This document shows, piece by piece, positions 1 to 4,847 of a stretch of DNA of 12,452 nucleotides. Position 1 is the stretch's first letter; every line of letters begins with the position of its first letter. Source of the DNA: an uncultured bacterium (GTDB lineage: Bacteria; Patescibacteriota; Minisyncoccia; Spechtbacterales; HO2-43-30). The translations under genes and the position numbers were made by a program. The stretch lies in the NCBI GenBank assembly GCA_913054525.1, contig CAJXHR010000007.1, positions 1-12,452 of the forward strand, given 5' to 3'. The notes under the pieces are model-generated. The model had not been told where the DNA came from. It saw only the letters and a list, made by a program, of their open reading frames with translations, and made no database searches.

Positions 1-43
1 CTTGCCATGCCCGCAGGGCCGTGATATCGTTATTGTGCTGTGA
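1..43 (+). CDS. Possible C-terminal tail of an upstream gene (partial)
   Basis: A frame open from base 2 reads LPCPQGRDIVIVL and stops at TGA 41-43. The mix of residues is protein-like and the stop lies 39 bases before the NUDIX start, a normal spacing for tandem genes. Thirteen codons are too few to name a family, and an open frame this short can occur by chance, so this is only a possible gene end. Confidence 0.25.
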   Translation, partial: LPCPQGRDIVIVL

Positions 44-82
44 GGAATTAAGCGCGCTCTTATTATAAAAAGGAGGCAGTAT

Positions 83-523
83 ATGAGCGAACGATGCACG
101 GGAAAATCAGTCGGTGGAATTTGCGAGGATAACGGCAGGATTCTGATGATTTTCCGGAGATATGAGCCGTATGGCTGGGCATGTCCGGCGGGGCACGTAG
201 AAGAAGGCGAGCATGTCGAAGATGCCCTAATTAAAGAATTTGACGAAGAAGTAGGCCTCAAAGTTGTAGGCATGGAGCAGCTGGCAAAGGAAGAGGTACC
301 TTGGAATAATTGTTACCAAAGTGAAGGGGCGGGTCACAGATGGTGGGTATTCAAAGCATTTTGTCTTGGAGAATTAAAAGTCGGCGAAGAAGAGACAGTG
401 ACAGATCCAAAGACAGGAAAAAGCTGGGGATGGTTCACTCGAGAAGAAATAGGGGATTTGGAACTAGAGCCAGTTTGGCGCTACTGGTTTGAAAAATTGG
501 GATATATCAGGTCCTCGCAATAA
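83..523 (+). CDS. NUDIX hydrolase
   Basis: A 146-residue protein of the NUDIX superfamily, which cleaves nucleoside diphosphates linked to another group; the substrate cannot be told from sequence. The Nudix box spans residues 37-59: G37, E43, K51-E52, E55-E56, G58 and L59 fit G-x5-E-x7-REUxEExGU, with Lys in place of the usual Arg at position 51. The metal-binding glutamates are intact. The length is normal for a single-domain member (about 140-160), and the C-terminal half has the usual Trp-rich strand and 'WFTREEI' segment. The start is set by AGGAGG at 71-76, six bases before ATG. An intrinsic terminator overlaps the stop codon, so it is probably transcribed separately from gatB downstream. 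Cytosolic; roles in clearing damaged nucleotides or nucleotide sugars are possible but unproven. Confidence 0.95.
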   Translation: MSERCTGKSVGGICEDNGRILMIFRRYEPYGWACPAGHVEEGEHVEDALIKEFDEEVGLKVVGMEQLAKEEVPWNNCYQSEGAGHRWWVFKAFCLGELKVGEEETVTDPKTGKSWGWFTREEIGDLELEPVWRYWFEKLGYIRSSQ

Positions 524-536
524 GCGGGGATTTTTG
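512..536 (+). terminator. Intrinsic terminator over the NUDIX stop codon
   Basis: TCCTCGC (512-518) pairs with GCGGGGA (524-530), seven base pairs including one G-U. The loop AATAA contains the start of the stop codon TAA (521-523), and a T5 run follows (531-535). It ends the NUDIX transcript 14 bases before the gatB start. Confidence 0.75.
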
Positions 537-543
537 TTAATAT
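535..543 (+). promoter_or_regulatory. Possible extended -10 element for gatB
   Basis: TG-T-TAATAT (TG at 535-536, hexamer 538-543) ends six bases before the gatB ATG. There is no Shine-Dalgarno sequence, and in-frame TAA at 538-540 excludes an earlier start. The hexamer matches TATAAT at only four positions and no -35 is evident, so this is a weak call. The alternative TATGAT (541-546) lies too close to the ATG for the transcript to include it. Confidence 0.35.
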
Positions 544-549
544 GATTTT

Positions 550-2043
550 ATGGCAAAGTATATACCTACAATAGGTTTAGAAATACACGCTGAACTAAAG
601 ACGAAAACAAAGATGTTCTGTCCTTCCCTGAATGATCCCGAAGAGAAAAAGCCAAATGTTAATGTTTGCCCGATATGCATGGGGCATCCGGGTACTTTGC
701 CGGTGCCGAATATAGAGGCAATCAAAAAAATTATACAAGCTGGCCTTGCGCTGAATTGCAAAATCGCGGAATTTTCAAAATTTGACCGCAAAAATTATTT
801 TTATCCTGATTTGCCCAAGGGTTACCAGATATCTCAATACGATAAGCCGTTTTGCGAGGAAGGGCATCTAGAGACATACGAGGGTAAAAAAATACGTATT
901 ACGAGAATACACCTGGAAGAAGACGCGGGGCGGCTTATCCATCCCAAAGATGTCGACTATTCCCTGGTTGATTTTAACCGGGCAGGAGTGCCGCTGATGG
1001 AGCTTGTGACAGAACCGGAGATGCACACTGCAGAAGAGGCGCAGAGCTTTGCCGAAGAGCTACAGCTAATTTTAAGATATCTTGGCGTGTCTGATGCGAA
1101 TATGGATAAAGGTCAGATGCGAGTAGAGCTAAATATTTCTCTGGCGTCTGCGGGATCGAAAAAACTTGGAACAAAAGTAGAAGTAAAGAATTTGAATTCG
1201 TTTAATATTGTGGGTCGGGCCGCGGCTTATGAAACCAAGCGCCAGAGCGAGCTACTGGATAATGGCGAAAAAGTTATACAAGAGACAAGGGGATGGGACG
1301 AGAATGGCCAAAAAACTTTTTCACAGAGATTGAAAGAGGAAGCGCATGATTATAGATATTTCCCCGAACCGGATATACCGCCAATAGTAATCAATAATAA
1401 ACAATCAGCAATAAATACAGAAAAATTAAGGTCTCTTATCCCGGAGCTTCCCCAACAGAAACGAAAAAGGTTTATTGAGGAATACGGCATTGATACAAAT
1501 CTTGCGGAAATTTTTGTGAAGGATATGGATATTGCCAATTATTACGAAGAGGTGGTAAGCGAACTTCTTTCATGGGAAAAAGCGCAGGGCCACGAAGAAG
1601 AGAAGAAGGATATAAGACAAAAACTATTGACGCTTGCCGCGAATTATCTGACGACAGATCTGCGGGGACTTATGTCGGGGGATGCGATGCCGATATCAGA
1701 ACTCAAAATATCCCCTGAAAATTTCGCGGAATTTGTAGATCTTATTCATATCGGGAAGCTCTCCAGCAGAGGAGCAAAAGACCTGCTTCCCCAGATGCTT
1801 AAAACCGGAGGCGACCCTCATCAGCTGATGCTGGACAAGGGCCTCGGGCAGGTGAGTGAAGCAGGGGAACTGGAAGTTGCGGCTGACAGGGTTATCGCGG
1901 CAAATCCCGAAGCTGTTACAAAATATAAGTCCGGCAACGAAAACATTCTCCAGTTTCTTGTCGGCCAGATGATGAAAGAAACAAAAGGCGCAGCCAACCC
2001 GCAAGTAGCGGCCGAGATTTTGAGGAAAAAAATTGTGTCATAA
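550..2043 (+). CDS. gatB: Aspartyl/glutamyl-tRNA(Asn/Gln) amidotransferase subunit B
   Basis: GatB is the tRNA-binding and kinase subunit of the GatCAB amidotransferase, which turns misacylated Glu-tRNA(Gln) and/or Asp-tRNA(Asn) into Gln-tRNA(Gln) or Asn-tRNA(Asn) using ATP and ammonia channelled from GatA. The 497 residues match the family (about 475-500). Family motifs include GLEIHAEL (9-16), CPICMGHPGTLP (40-51), the KFDRKNYFYPDLPKGYQ block, DFNRAGVPLMEL, and a YqeY-like C-terminus with NPEAVTKYKSG and FLVGQMMKETKGAANPQ. The frequent N-terminal CxC...CxxC cysteine set is reduced here to C24, C40 and C43. ATG 550 is the only usable start. No Shine-Dalgarno is visible, and a possible -10 lies immediately upstream. 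gatA and gatC are not in the window, so the subunits are encoded apart or beyond its edges. Confidence 0.98.
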   Translation: MAKYIPTIGLEIHAELKTKTKMFCPSLNDPEEKKPNVNVCPICMGHPGTLPVPNIEAIKKIIQAGLALNCKIAEFSKFDRKNYFYPDLPKGYQISQYDKPFCEEGHLETYEGKKIRITRIHLEEDAGRLIHPKDVDYSLVDFNRAGVPLMELVTEPEMHTAEEAQSFAEELQLILRYLGVSDANMDKGQMRVELNISLASAGSKKLGTKVEVKNLNSFNIVGRAAAYETKRQSELLDNGEKVIQETRGWDENGQKTFSQRLKEEAHDYRYFPEPDIPPIVINNKQSAINTEKLRSLIPELPQQKRKRFIEEYGIDTNLAEIFVKDMDIANYYEEVVSELLSWEKAQGHEEEKKDIRQKLLTLAANYLTTDLRGLMSGDAMPISELKISPENFAEFVDLIHIGKLSSRGAKDLLPQMLKTGGDPHQLMLDKGLGQVSEAGELEVAADRVIAANPEAVTKYKSGNENILQFLVGQMMKETKGAANPQVAAEILRKKIVS

Positions 2044-2092
2044 CCGGGTCATAATCGGGTTAAATAAAAATGACCCGGTGCAGGTCGGGTCA
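2044..2092. repeat. CGGGTCA inverted/direct repeat cluster between gatB and folD
   Basis: CCGGGTCA (2044-2051) is the perfect inverse of TGACCCGG (2071-2078), which can instead pair with CGGGTCA (2086-2092). The central arm can therefore form either of two hairpins. The outer arms also head an imperfect direct repeat, CGGGTCATA followed by a second (G)GGT(T/C)A element. On the minus strand the inner hairpin has a U-tract and is the folD terminator; on the plus strand neither hairpin is followed directly by a T-run. Confidence 0.7.
2065..2092 (-). terminator. Intrinsic terminator of the glyA-folD operon
   Basis: Read on the minus strand, TGACCCG, an 8-nt loop and CGGGTCA make a seven-base-pair stem followed directly by TTTTTA (plus-strand A-run 2066-2070). 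It lies about 28 bases past the folD stop. The convergent gatB transcript would also meet this hairpin but without a good T-tract. Confidence 0.75.
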
Positions 2093-2120
2093 TAGTAAGG
2101 TCATTTTCAATGCCCTTATT

Positions 2121-2999
2121 TTATTTCAGCTGTAGTCGTTGTTTTTCAAGCTGGACGAGATTGTAAAAAATCATAGCCACGGTCATCGGGCCGACGCCGC
2201 CGGGGACGGGGGTAATATAGGAGGCCTTGGGCTCTACTGATTCAAAATCCACATCTCCGTGTATCTTTCCGGTTTCGGGATCTGTTTTGGTGCCTGCGTC
2301 TACAACAATGACACCGTTTCTCACCATGTCTCCTTTTATTATTCCCGGGGCACCTGCTCCTGAAATTATAAATCTGGCCCTCTTATATAACTTCTTATCT
2401 TCCGTGTGGCTGCAAGGGTTGATAACGGTTGCATCCTTATCATCTTTTCGATTAAAATATGATGCGGCCGGTTTGCCTACTAATTTTCCCTGACCCACTA
2501 CTATCAAGTTTTGTCCTTTGAAATTAGTAATCCCATACTCGGCAAGAAGCCGTATGATTCCGGCAAGCGTAGAGGGGATAATAGGGAAGTCCTTATCGTT
2601 TACGTAAAACTTGCCGGATGCGGCAGATCCAAGAACATCCACATCTTTTTCAAGAGGAACAATGTCTAGAATGGGCTGTTCTTCGATATGTTCGGGCAAG
2701 GGGAGCTGAATTATTATTCCATGCACTTCGTTGTCCGTGCCCAACTCCGATACCTTTTCCGCTAATTCGTCCGCGGTTATATCCTCGCTGAAGTGATGCG
2801 CATCTACCTTTATATTTATTTTTTCACCGGTTTGTTTTTTGTTTTTTACGAAGATAGCCGATTCGGGATTATCGCCAACCATGACAATCGCAAGACACAA
2901 CTTGCGCGGCGCAAGCATTCCGTTTATCTTTTCTATATCCGGTTTAAGTTCTTCTAAAACCTTTCTGCGAGTTTTTTTACCGTCTAATATTTTTGCCAT
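2121..2999 (-). CDS. folD: Bifunctional methylenetetrahydrofolate dehydrogenase / methenyltetrahydrofolate cyclohydrolase
   Basis: FolD oxidises 5,10-methylene-THF to 5,10-methenyl-THF and hydrolyses that to 10-formyl-THF in the cytosol, supplying purine and initiator formyl-Met-tRNA synthesis. The length, 292 residues, is typical (about 280-300). K54, Q98 (IIQLPLPEH) and D121 (KDVD) sit at the E. coli catalytic positions, and PVPGGVGPMTVAM (264-276) is the family signature. Two oddities: the tyrosine four residues before K54 is Phe (F50), and the dinucleotide loop reads VVGQGKLVGKP (167-177) instead of the common GRSxxVG. A Shine-Dalgarno AGGAGG (plus-strand 3004-3009) lies four bases before ATG. 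The gene starts 12 bases after glyA stops, so the two are co-transcribed and biochemically consecutive. A terminator follows. FolD identity is secure; cofactor preference is not. Confidence 0.97.
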   Translation of the reverse strand: MAKILDGKKTRRKVLEELKPDIEKINGMLAPRKLCLAIVMVGDNPESAIFVKNKKQTGEKINIKVDAHHFSEDITADELAEKVSELGTDNEVHGIIIQLPLPEHIEEQPILDIVPLEKDVDVLGSAASGKFYVNDKDFPIIPSTLAGIIRLLAEYGITNFKGQNLIVVGQGKLVGKPAASYFNRKDDKDATVINPCSHTEDKKLYKRARFIISGAGAPGIIKGDMVRNGVIVVDAGTKTDPETGKIHGDVDFESVEPKASYITPVPGGVGPMTVAMIFYNLVQLEKQRLQLK

Positions 3000-3011
3000 A
3001 CTTCCTCCTGT

Positions 3012-4319
3012 TTACTCAAATCCCGGTGGCGGGAATTTTTTGCAAAGTGCTTTTACCTGATTTTTTATTCTTTTCAGATTTTCTTCGGAAGGGTTGTTAA
3101 TCGCCCCATGTATCCATTTTGCGAACTGTCTCATTTCTGTAACGCCCATACCGCGCGTTGTCACGGCCGGGGTGCCAAGGCGTATTCCAGATGCTTTCTG
3201 AGGGGGCAGCGGATCATTGGGAATAGCGTTTTTATTCACCACTATGCCTGCCTGGTGCAACCACTCGGAGGCATCTTCGCCGTTCACAGTAAATGGCCGC
3301 AAGTCCACAAGCATCAAATGGTTATCGGTGCCTCCAGAGATGATATCAAAGCCATATTTTTTGAGGTTTTCGCAAAGCGTGTTTGCATTTTTTATAACCT
3401 TTTTTGCGTAGGAGCGGAATTGCGGAGCGTTCGCTTCCCTTAAGCACACTGCGATTGCCATTGTCTGCTGATTATGCGGGCCGCCCTGGAGGCCGGGGAA
3501 GACCCCGGAGTTTATAAGCTGAAAAATGGTTTTCTCACCATGCTTTATATCTTTTCGCGCGAATATTAGCGCGCCGCGCGGTCCGCGCAGGGTCTTATGG
3601 GTAGTTGTCGTTACAATGTCGCAGTGGGGGAATGGCGAGGGGTGTGTTCCGCCTGCAATGAGTCCTGCGATATGCGCGATATCTGCCATTAGGAGGGCGC
3701 TGTGTTTCTTGGCAATCTTGCCGAATTTCTCAAAATCTACAACACGGGAGTACGCGGACGCGCCGCATACTATAAGTTTTGGTTTGAATTTTTCCGCAAG
3801 CTGCTCAACTTCCGCATAGTTTATATATCCCTTTTCATCAAGGCCGTATTGTTCAAAGTGGAATAATTTTCCCGAGAAGGAAACATGAAAACCATGCGTG
3901 AGGTGGCCGCCGAAATCAAGCCGCATGCCAAGGGCAGTGTCTTCGCCATTGGCATGGCCCTTTGCTTTGAGCAATGCGCCATATACCGCAAGATTCGCCT
4001 CGCTCCCGGATGCGGCTTGGACATTTGAGCCCCATATATTTTCATCAAGTCCGAAAAGTTTCAGGGCTCGTTTCTGTGCGAGTATCTCTACCGGGTCTAT
4101 CGCGGCATCACTGCCCTTATAATATCTTGCGCCCGGGTATCCTTCGGAATATTTATTGGTGGCAACGGAAGAGCCGGCTTCCCGTACAGCGGGGGAGGCG
4201 TAGTTTTCCGAAGCAATAAAATCCGCATACCAAAACTGCCTGTCTTCCTCCAGAAGATTTAGCTCCGCTATTTCCGGGTCTGTTTTTTCCAGATTTGGAT
4301 ATTTTATAGCACGTTTCAT
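3012..4319 (-). CDS. glyA: Serine hydroxymethyltransferase
   Basis: SHMT is a PLP enzyme that interconverts serine plus THF with glycine plus 5,10-methylene-THF, the main entry of one-carbon units. The 435 residues fit the family (about 415-435). Visible motifs: ASENYASPAV (36-45), NKYSEGYPGARYY (55-67), D212 and H215 in MADIAHIAGL, and the PLP lysine K242 in TTTTHKTLRGPRGAL. The usual NVQPHSGSQAN reads NVQAASGSEAN here, followed by a short insertion around residues 120-127, and the QGGPHNQQT segment resembles eukaryotic-type SHMTs. The start is supported by AGGAG (plus-strand 4326-4330) six bases upstream. It is the first gene of a two-gene operon with folD, which uses its product. The probable 5' leader is short and begins with a hairpin (4335-4357). 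Confidence 0.98.
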   Translation of the reverse strand: MKRAIKYPNLEKTDPEIAELNLLEEDRQFWYADFIASENYASPAVREAGSSVATNKYSEGYPGARYYKGSDAAIDPVEILAQKRALKLFGLDENIWGSNVQAASGSEANLAVYGALLKAKGHANGEDTALGMRLDFGGHLTHGFHVSFSGKLFHFEQYGLDEKGYINYAEVEQLAEKFKPKLIVCGASAYSRVVDFEKFGKIAKKHSALLMADIAHIAGLIAGGTHPSPFPHCDIVTTTTHKTLRGPRGALIFARKDIKHGEKTIFQLINSGVFPGLQGGPHNQQTMAIAVCLREANAPQFRSYAKKVIKNANTLCENLKKYGFDIISGGTDNHLMLVDLRPFTVNGEDASEWLHQAGIVVNKNAIPNDPLPPQKASGIRLGTPAVTTRGMGVTEMRQFAKWIHGAINNPSEENLKRIKNQVKALCKKFPPPGFE

Positions 4320-4334
4320 GGTAGGCTCCTTTTG

Positions 4335-4357
4335 GGTACCCGTATTTTTAGGGTACC
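4335..4357 (-). repeat. GGTACCC hairpin in the glyA leader
   Basis: GGTACCC (4335-4341) and GGGTACC (4351-4357) form a perfect seven-base-pair inverted repeat around a nine-base A/T-rich loop. On the glyA transcript it would sit just upstream of the Shine-Dalgarno AGGAG, possibly at the very 5' end. It has no U-tract. A role in mRNA stability or ribosome access is possible, and the leader is too short for a known riboswitch. Confidence 0.5.
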
Positions 4358-4365
4358 GTCTTCAC

Positions 4366-4394
4366 AGTATAGCGTGCGTAAAAGCGTTAGGAAA
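4366..4394 (-). promoter_or_regulatory. Possible glyA-folD promoter
   Basis: On the minus strand TATACT (plus-strand 4366-4371) fits a -10, with a poor -35, TTTCCT (4389-4394), 17 bases upstream. Transcription would begin near 4359, about 40 bases before glyA and just ahead of the GGTACCC hairpin. The position, divergent from the strong plus-strand promoter at 4397-4425, is sensible, but the -35 is weak. Confidence 0.4.
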
Positions 4395-4396
4395 TA

Positions 4397-4425
4397 TTGA
4401 CAAAATATCAATAATGTGATATAAT
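4397..4425 (+). promoter_or_regulatory. Consensus sigma-70 type promoter with extended -10
   Basis: TTGACA (4397-4402), a 17-base spacer and TATAAT (4420-4425) match the housekeeping consensus at all twelve positions. TG at 4417-4418 adds an extended -10 (TGnTATAAT). Transcription should begin near 4432. It is the best promoter in the window and drives the hairpin-rich unit ending at 4690. Because the predicted start coincides with ATG 4433, the product is either a leaderless mRNA or, more likely in my view, a non-coding RNA. Confidence 0.9.
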
Positions 4426-4432
4426 ACTGCAT

Positions 4433-4567
4433 ATGAATAAAACACGAAAGACACGCGTTTCGCGGAAGAATTCAAAAAAACTTTCGCGAAAACGAACTTC
4501 TTTTCTGCGGGGCTTGTTTATTAAAAGCAGTAATGCTTTTAAGTGGGCCTTCGCGGATAACCGTTAA
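4433..4567 (+). CDS. Possible leaderless 44-residue basic peptide (alternative to the ncRNA reading)
   Basis: ATG 4433 opens a 44-codon frame ending in TAA 4565-4567. The peptide starts MNKTRKTRVSRKNSKKLSRK and is extremely rich in Lys and Arg, with a short hydrophobic patch (SFLRGLFI) and the end FKWAFADNR. It matches no ribosomal protein or family I know. There is no Shine-Dalgarno, and the expected transcription start falls on or one base before the ATG, so translation would have to be leaderless. The same bases form the H1 and H2 hairpins, which accounts for much of the base pattern without coding. Basic composition is also expected from a purine-rich RNA. I favour the RNA, but a dual-function RNA or leader peptide cannot be excluded. 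Confidence 0.25.
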   Translation: MNKTRKTRVSRKNSKKLSRKRTSFLRGLFIKSSNAFKWAFADNR

Positions 4568-4572
4568 TTGCG

Positions 4573-4646
4573 CTGGGCAATTCTGCCCAGACATCTGGAG
4601 GAGGGTCAGAAAAATACTTGGGACCTTGATCCTCCAGATGTCTGGG
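4573..4646 (+). repeat. Mutually exclusive hairpins before the terminator
   Basis: The segment CCCAG (4586-4590) can pair upstream, in CTGGGCA/ATTC/TGCCCAG (4573-4590), or downstream, in a perfect 17-base-pair stem between CCCAGACATCTGGAGGA (4586-4602) and its inverse (4630-4646). In the latter, GGTC (4604-4607) and GACC (4622-4625) extend pairing into the loop. The small hairpin would form first during transcription and be displaced by the longer one. The stem also buries an SD-like GGAGGAGG with no evident reading frame behind it. Confidence 0.7.
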
Positions 4647-4650
4647 TATT

Positions 4651-4689
4651 AAAATAATACAGCCCCCTATAGGGGGCTGTATTATTTTT
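4651..4689. terminator. Shared bidirectional terminator (38-bp perfect palindrome)
   Basis: A 17-base arm at 4651-4667 (ending CAGCCCCC) pairs perfectly with 4672-4688 around TATA. The right flank is T-rich for plus-strand transcripts and, by symmetry, the left flank is T-rich for minus-strand transcripts. It would end both the candidate ncRNA and the convergent secreted-protein gene, whose extended -1 frame stops at 4704, 16 bases away. Confidence 0.9.
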
Positions 4690-4703
4690 GTTATAAATCC
4701 GGA

Positions 4704-4847
4704 TCAATTCTGTATTTTAAAGGGGTCATATGGCACGCCTTGGGTCGCGGATGTCGGAGGAAGTGATACGGGCGGCGCTGGGACAGGTTCTGCTTCTCGC
4801 AGCTTTTTTATCTCGGGATTTTCTTCAATTCTTTTTCGGAGCTTGTT
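4704..4847 (-). other. -1 frame C-terminal extension of the secreted repeat protein
   Basis: The annotated frame of the upstream gene stops at 4808, but the -1 frame is open and protein-like. After the A7 run (plus-strand T7, 4846-4852) it reads NKLRKRIEENPEIKKL, then REAEPVPAPPVSLPP, then TSATQGVPYDPFKIQN, stopping at TGA 4706-4704. The first part continues the charged helix of the main frame, whereas the in-frame alternative ends abruptly in KKIPR. In the -1 frame a stop at 4871-4869 bounds the upstream side, so any shift occurs between 4868 and 4811. The tail ends 16 bases from the terminator, where a gene end is expected. Causes could be programmed -1 slippage, transcriptional slippage on A7, a natural indel, or an assembly error. 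Confidence 0.7.

Larger units (their letters stand above)
4432..4690 (+). ncRNA. Candidate structured non-coding RNA, about 255 nt
   Basis: A self-contained transcription unit runs from a consensus promoter to a strong terminator, with nearly all of it in stable hairpins. H1: TTTCGCGGAAG (4458-4468) pairs with CTTTCGCGAAA (4481-4491), 11 base pairs with one G-U. H2: TCTGCGGGG (4504-4512) pairs with CTTCGCGGA (4549-4557), nine pairs with three G-U, enclosing TTAAAAGCA (4521-4529) paired with TGCTTTTAA (4534-4542), a perfect nine-pair stem capped by GUAA, a GNRA tetraloop. H3 has two exclusive forms: CTGGGCA (4573-4579) with TGCCCAG (4584-4590), or a 17-pair stem joining 4586-4602 to 4630-4646. 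The terminator follows at 4651-4689. The GNRA cap appears only on the plus strand, supporting this direction. I do not recognise tmRNA, RNase P RNA, SRP RNA or 6S RNA. Function unknown; the pairing is seen, the RNA is inferred. Confidence 0.55.

Noticed and set aside
4320..4360. Glycine or THF riboswitch in the glyA leader
   Set aside because: The leader is only about 40 bases and has one small hairpin; neither aptamer would fit.
4651..4689. Palindrome as an attachment site or regulator operator
   Set aside because: GC core, T-run and position between convergent units explain it fully as a bidirectional terminator.
4432..4690. Known RNAs (tmRNA, SRP RNA, RNase P RNA, 6S RNA) for the hairpin unit
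   Set aside because: Their conserved sequence elements and overall architecture are not visible; the unit is a series of separate hairpins rather than a closed long stem or pseudoknotted core.
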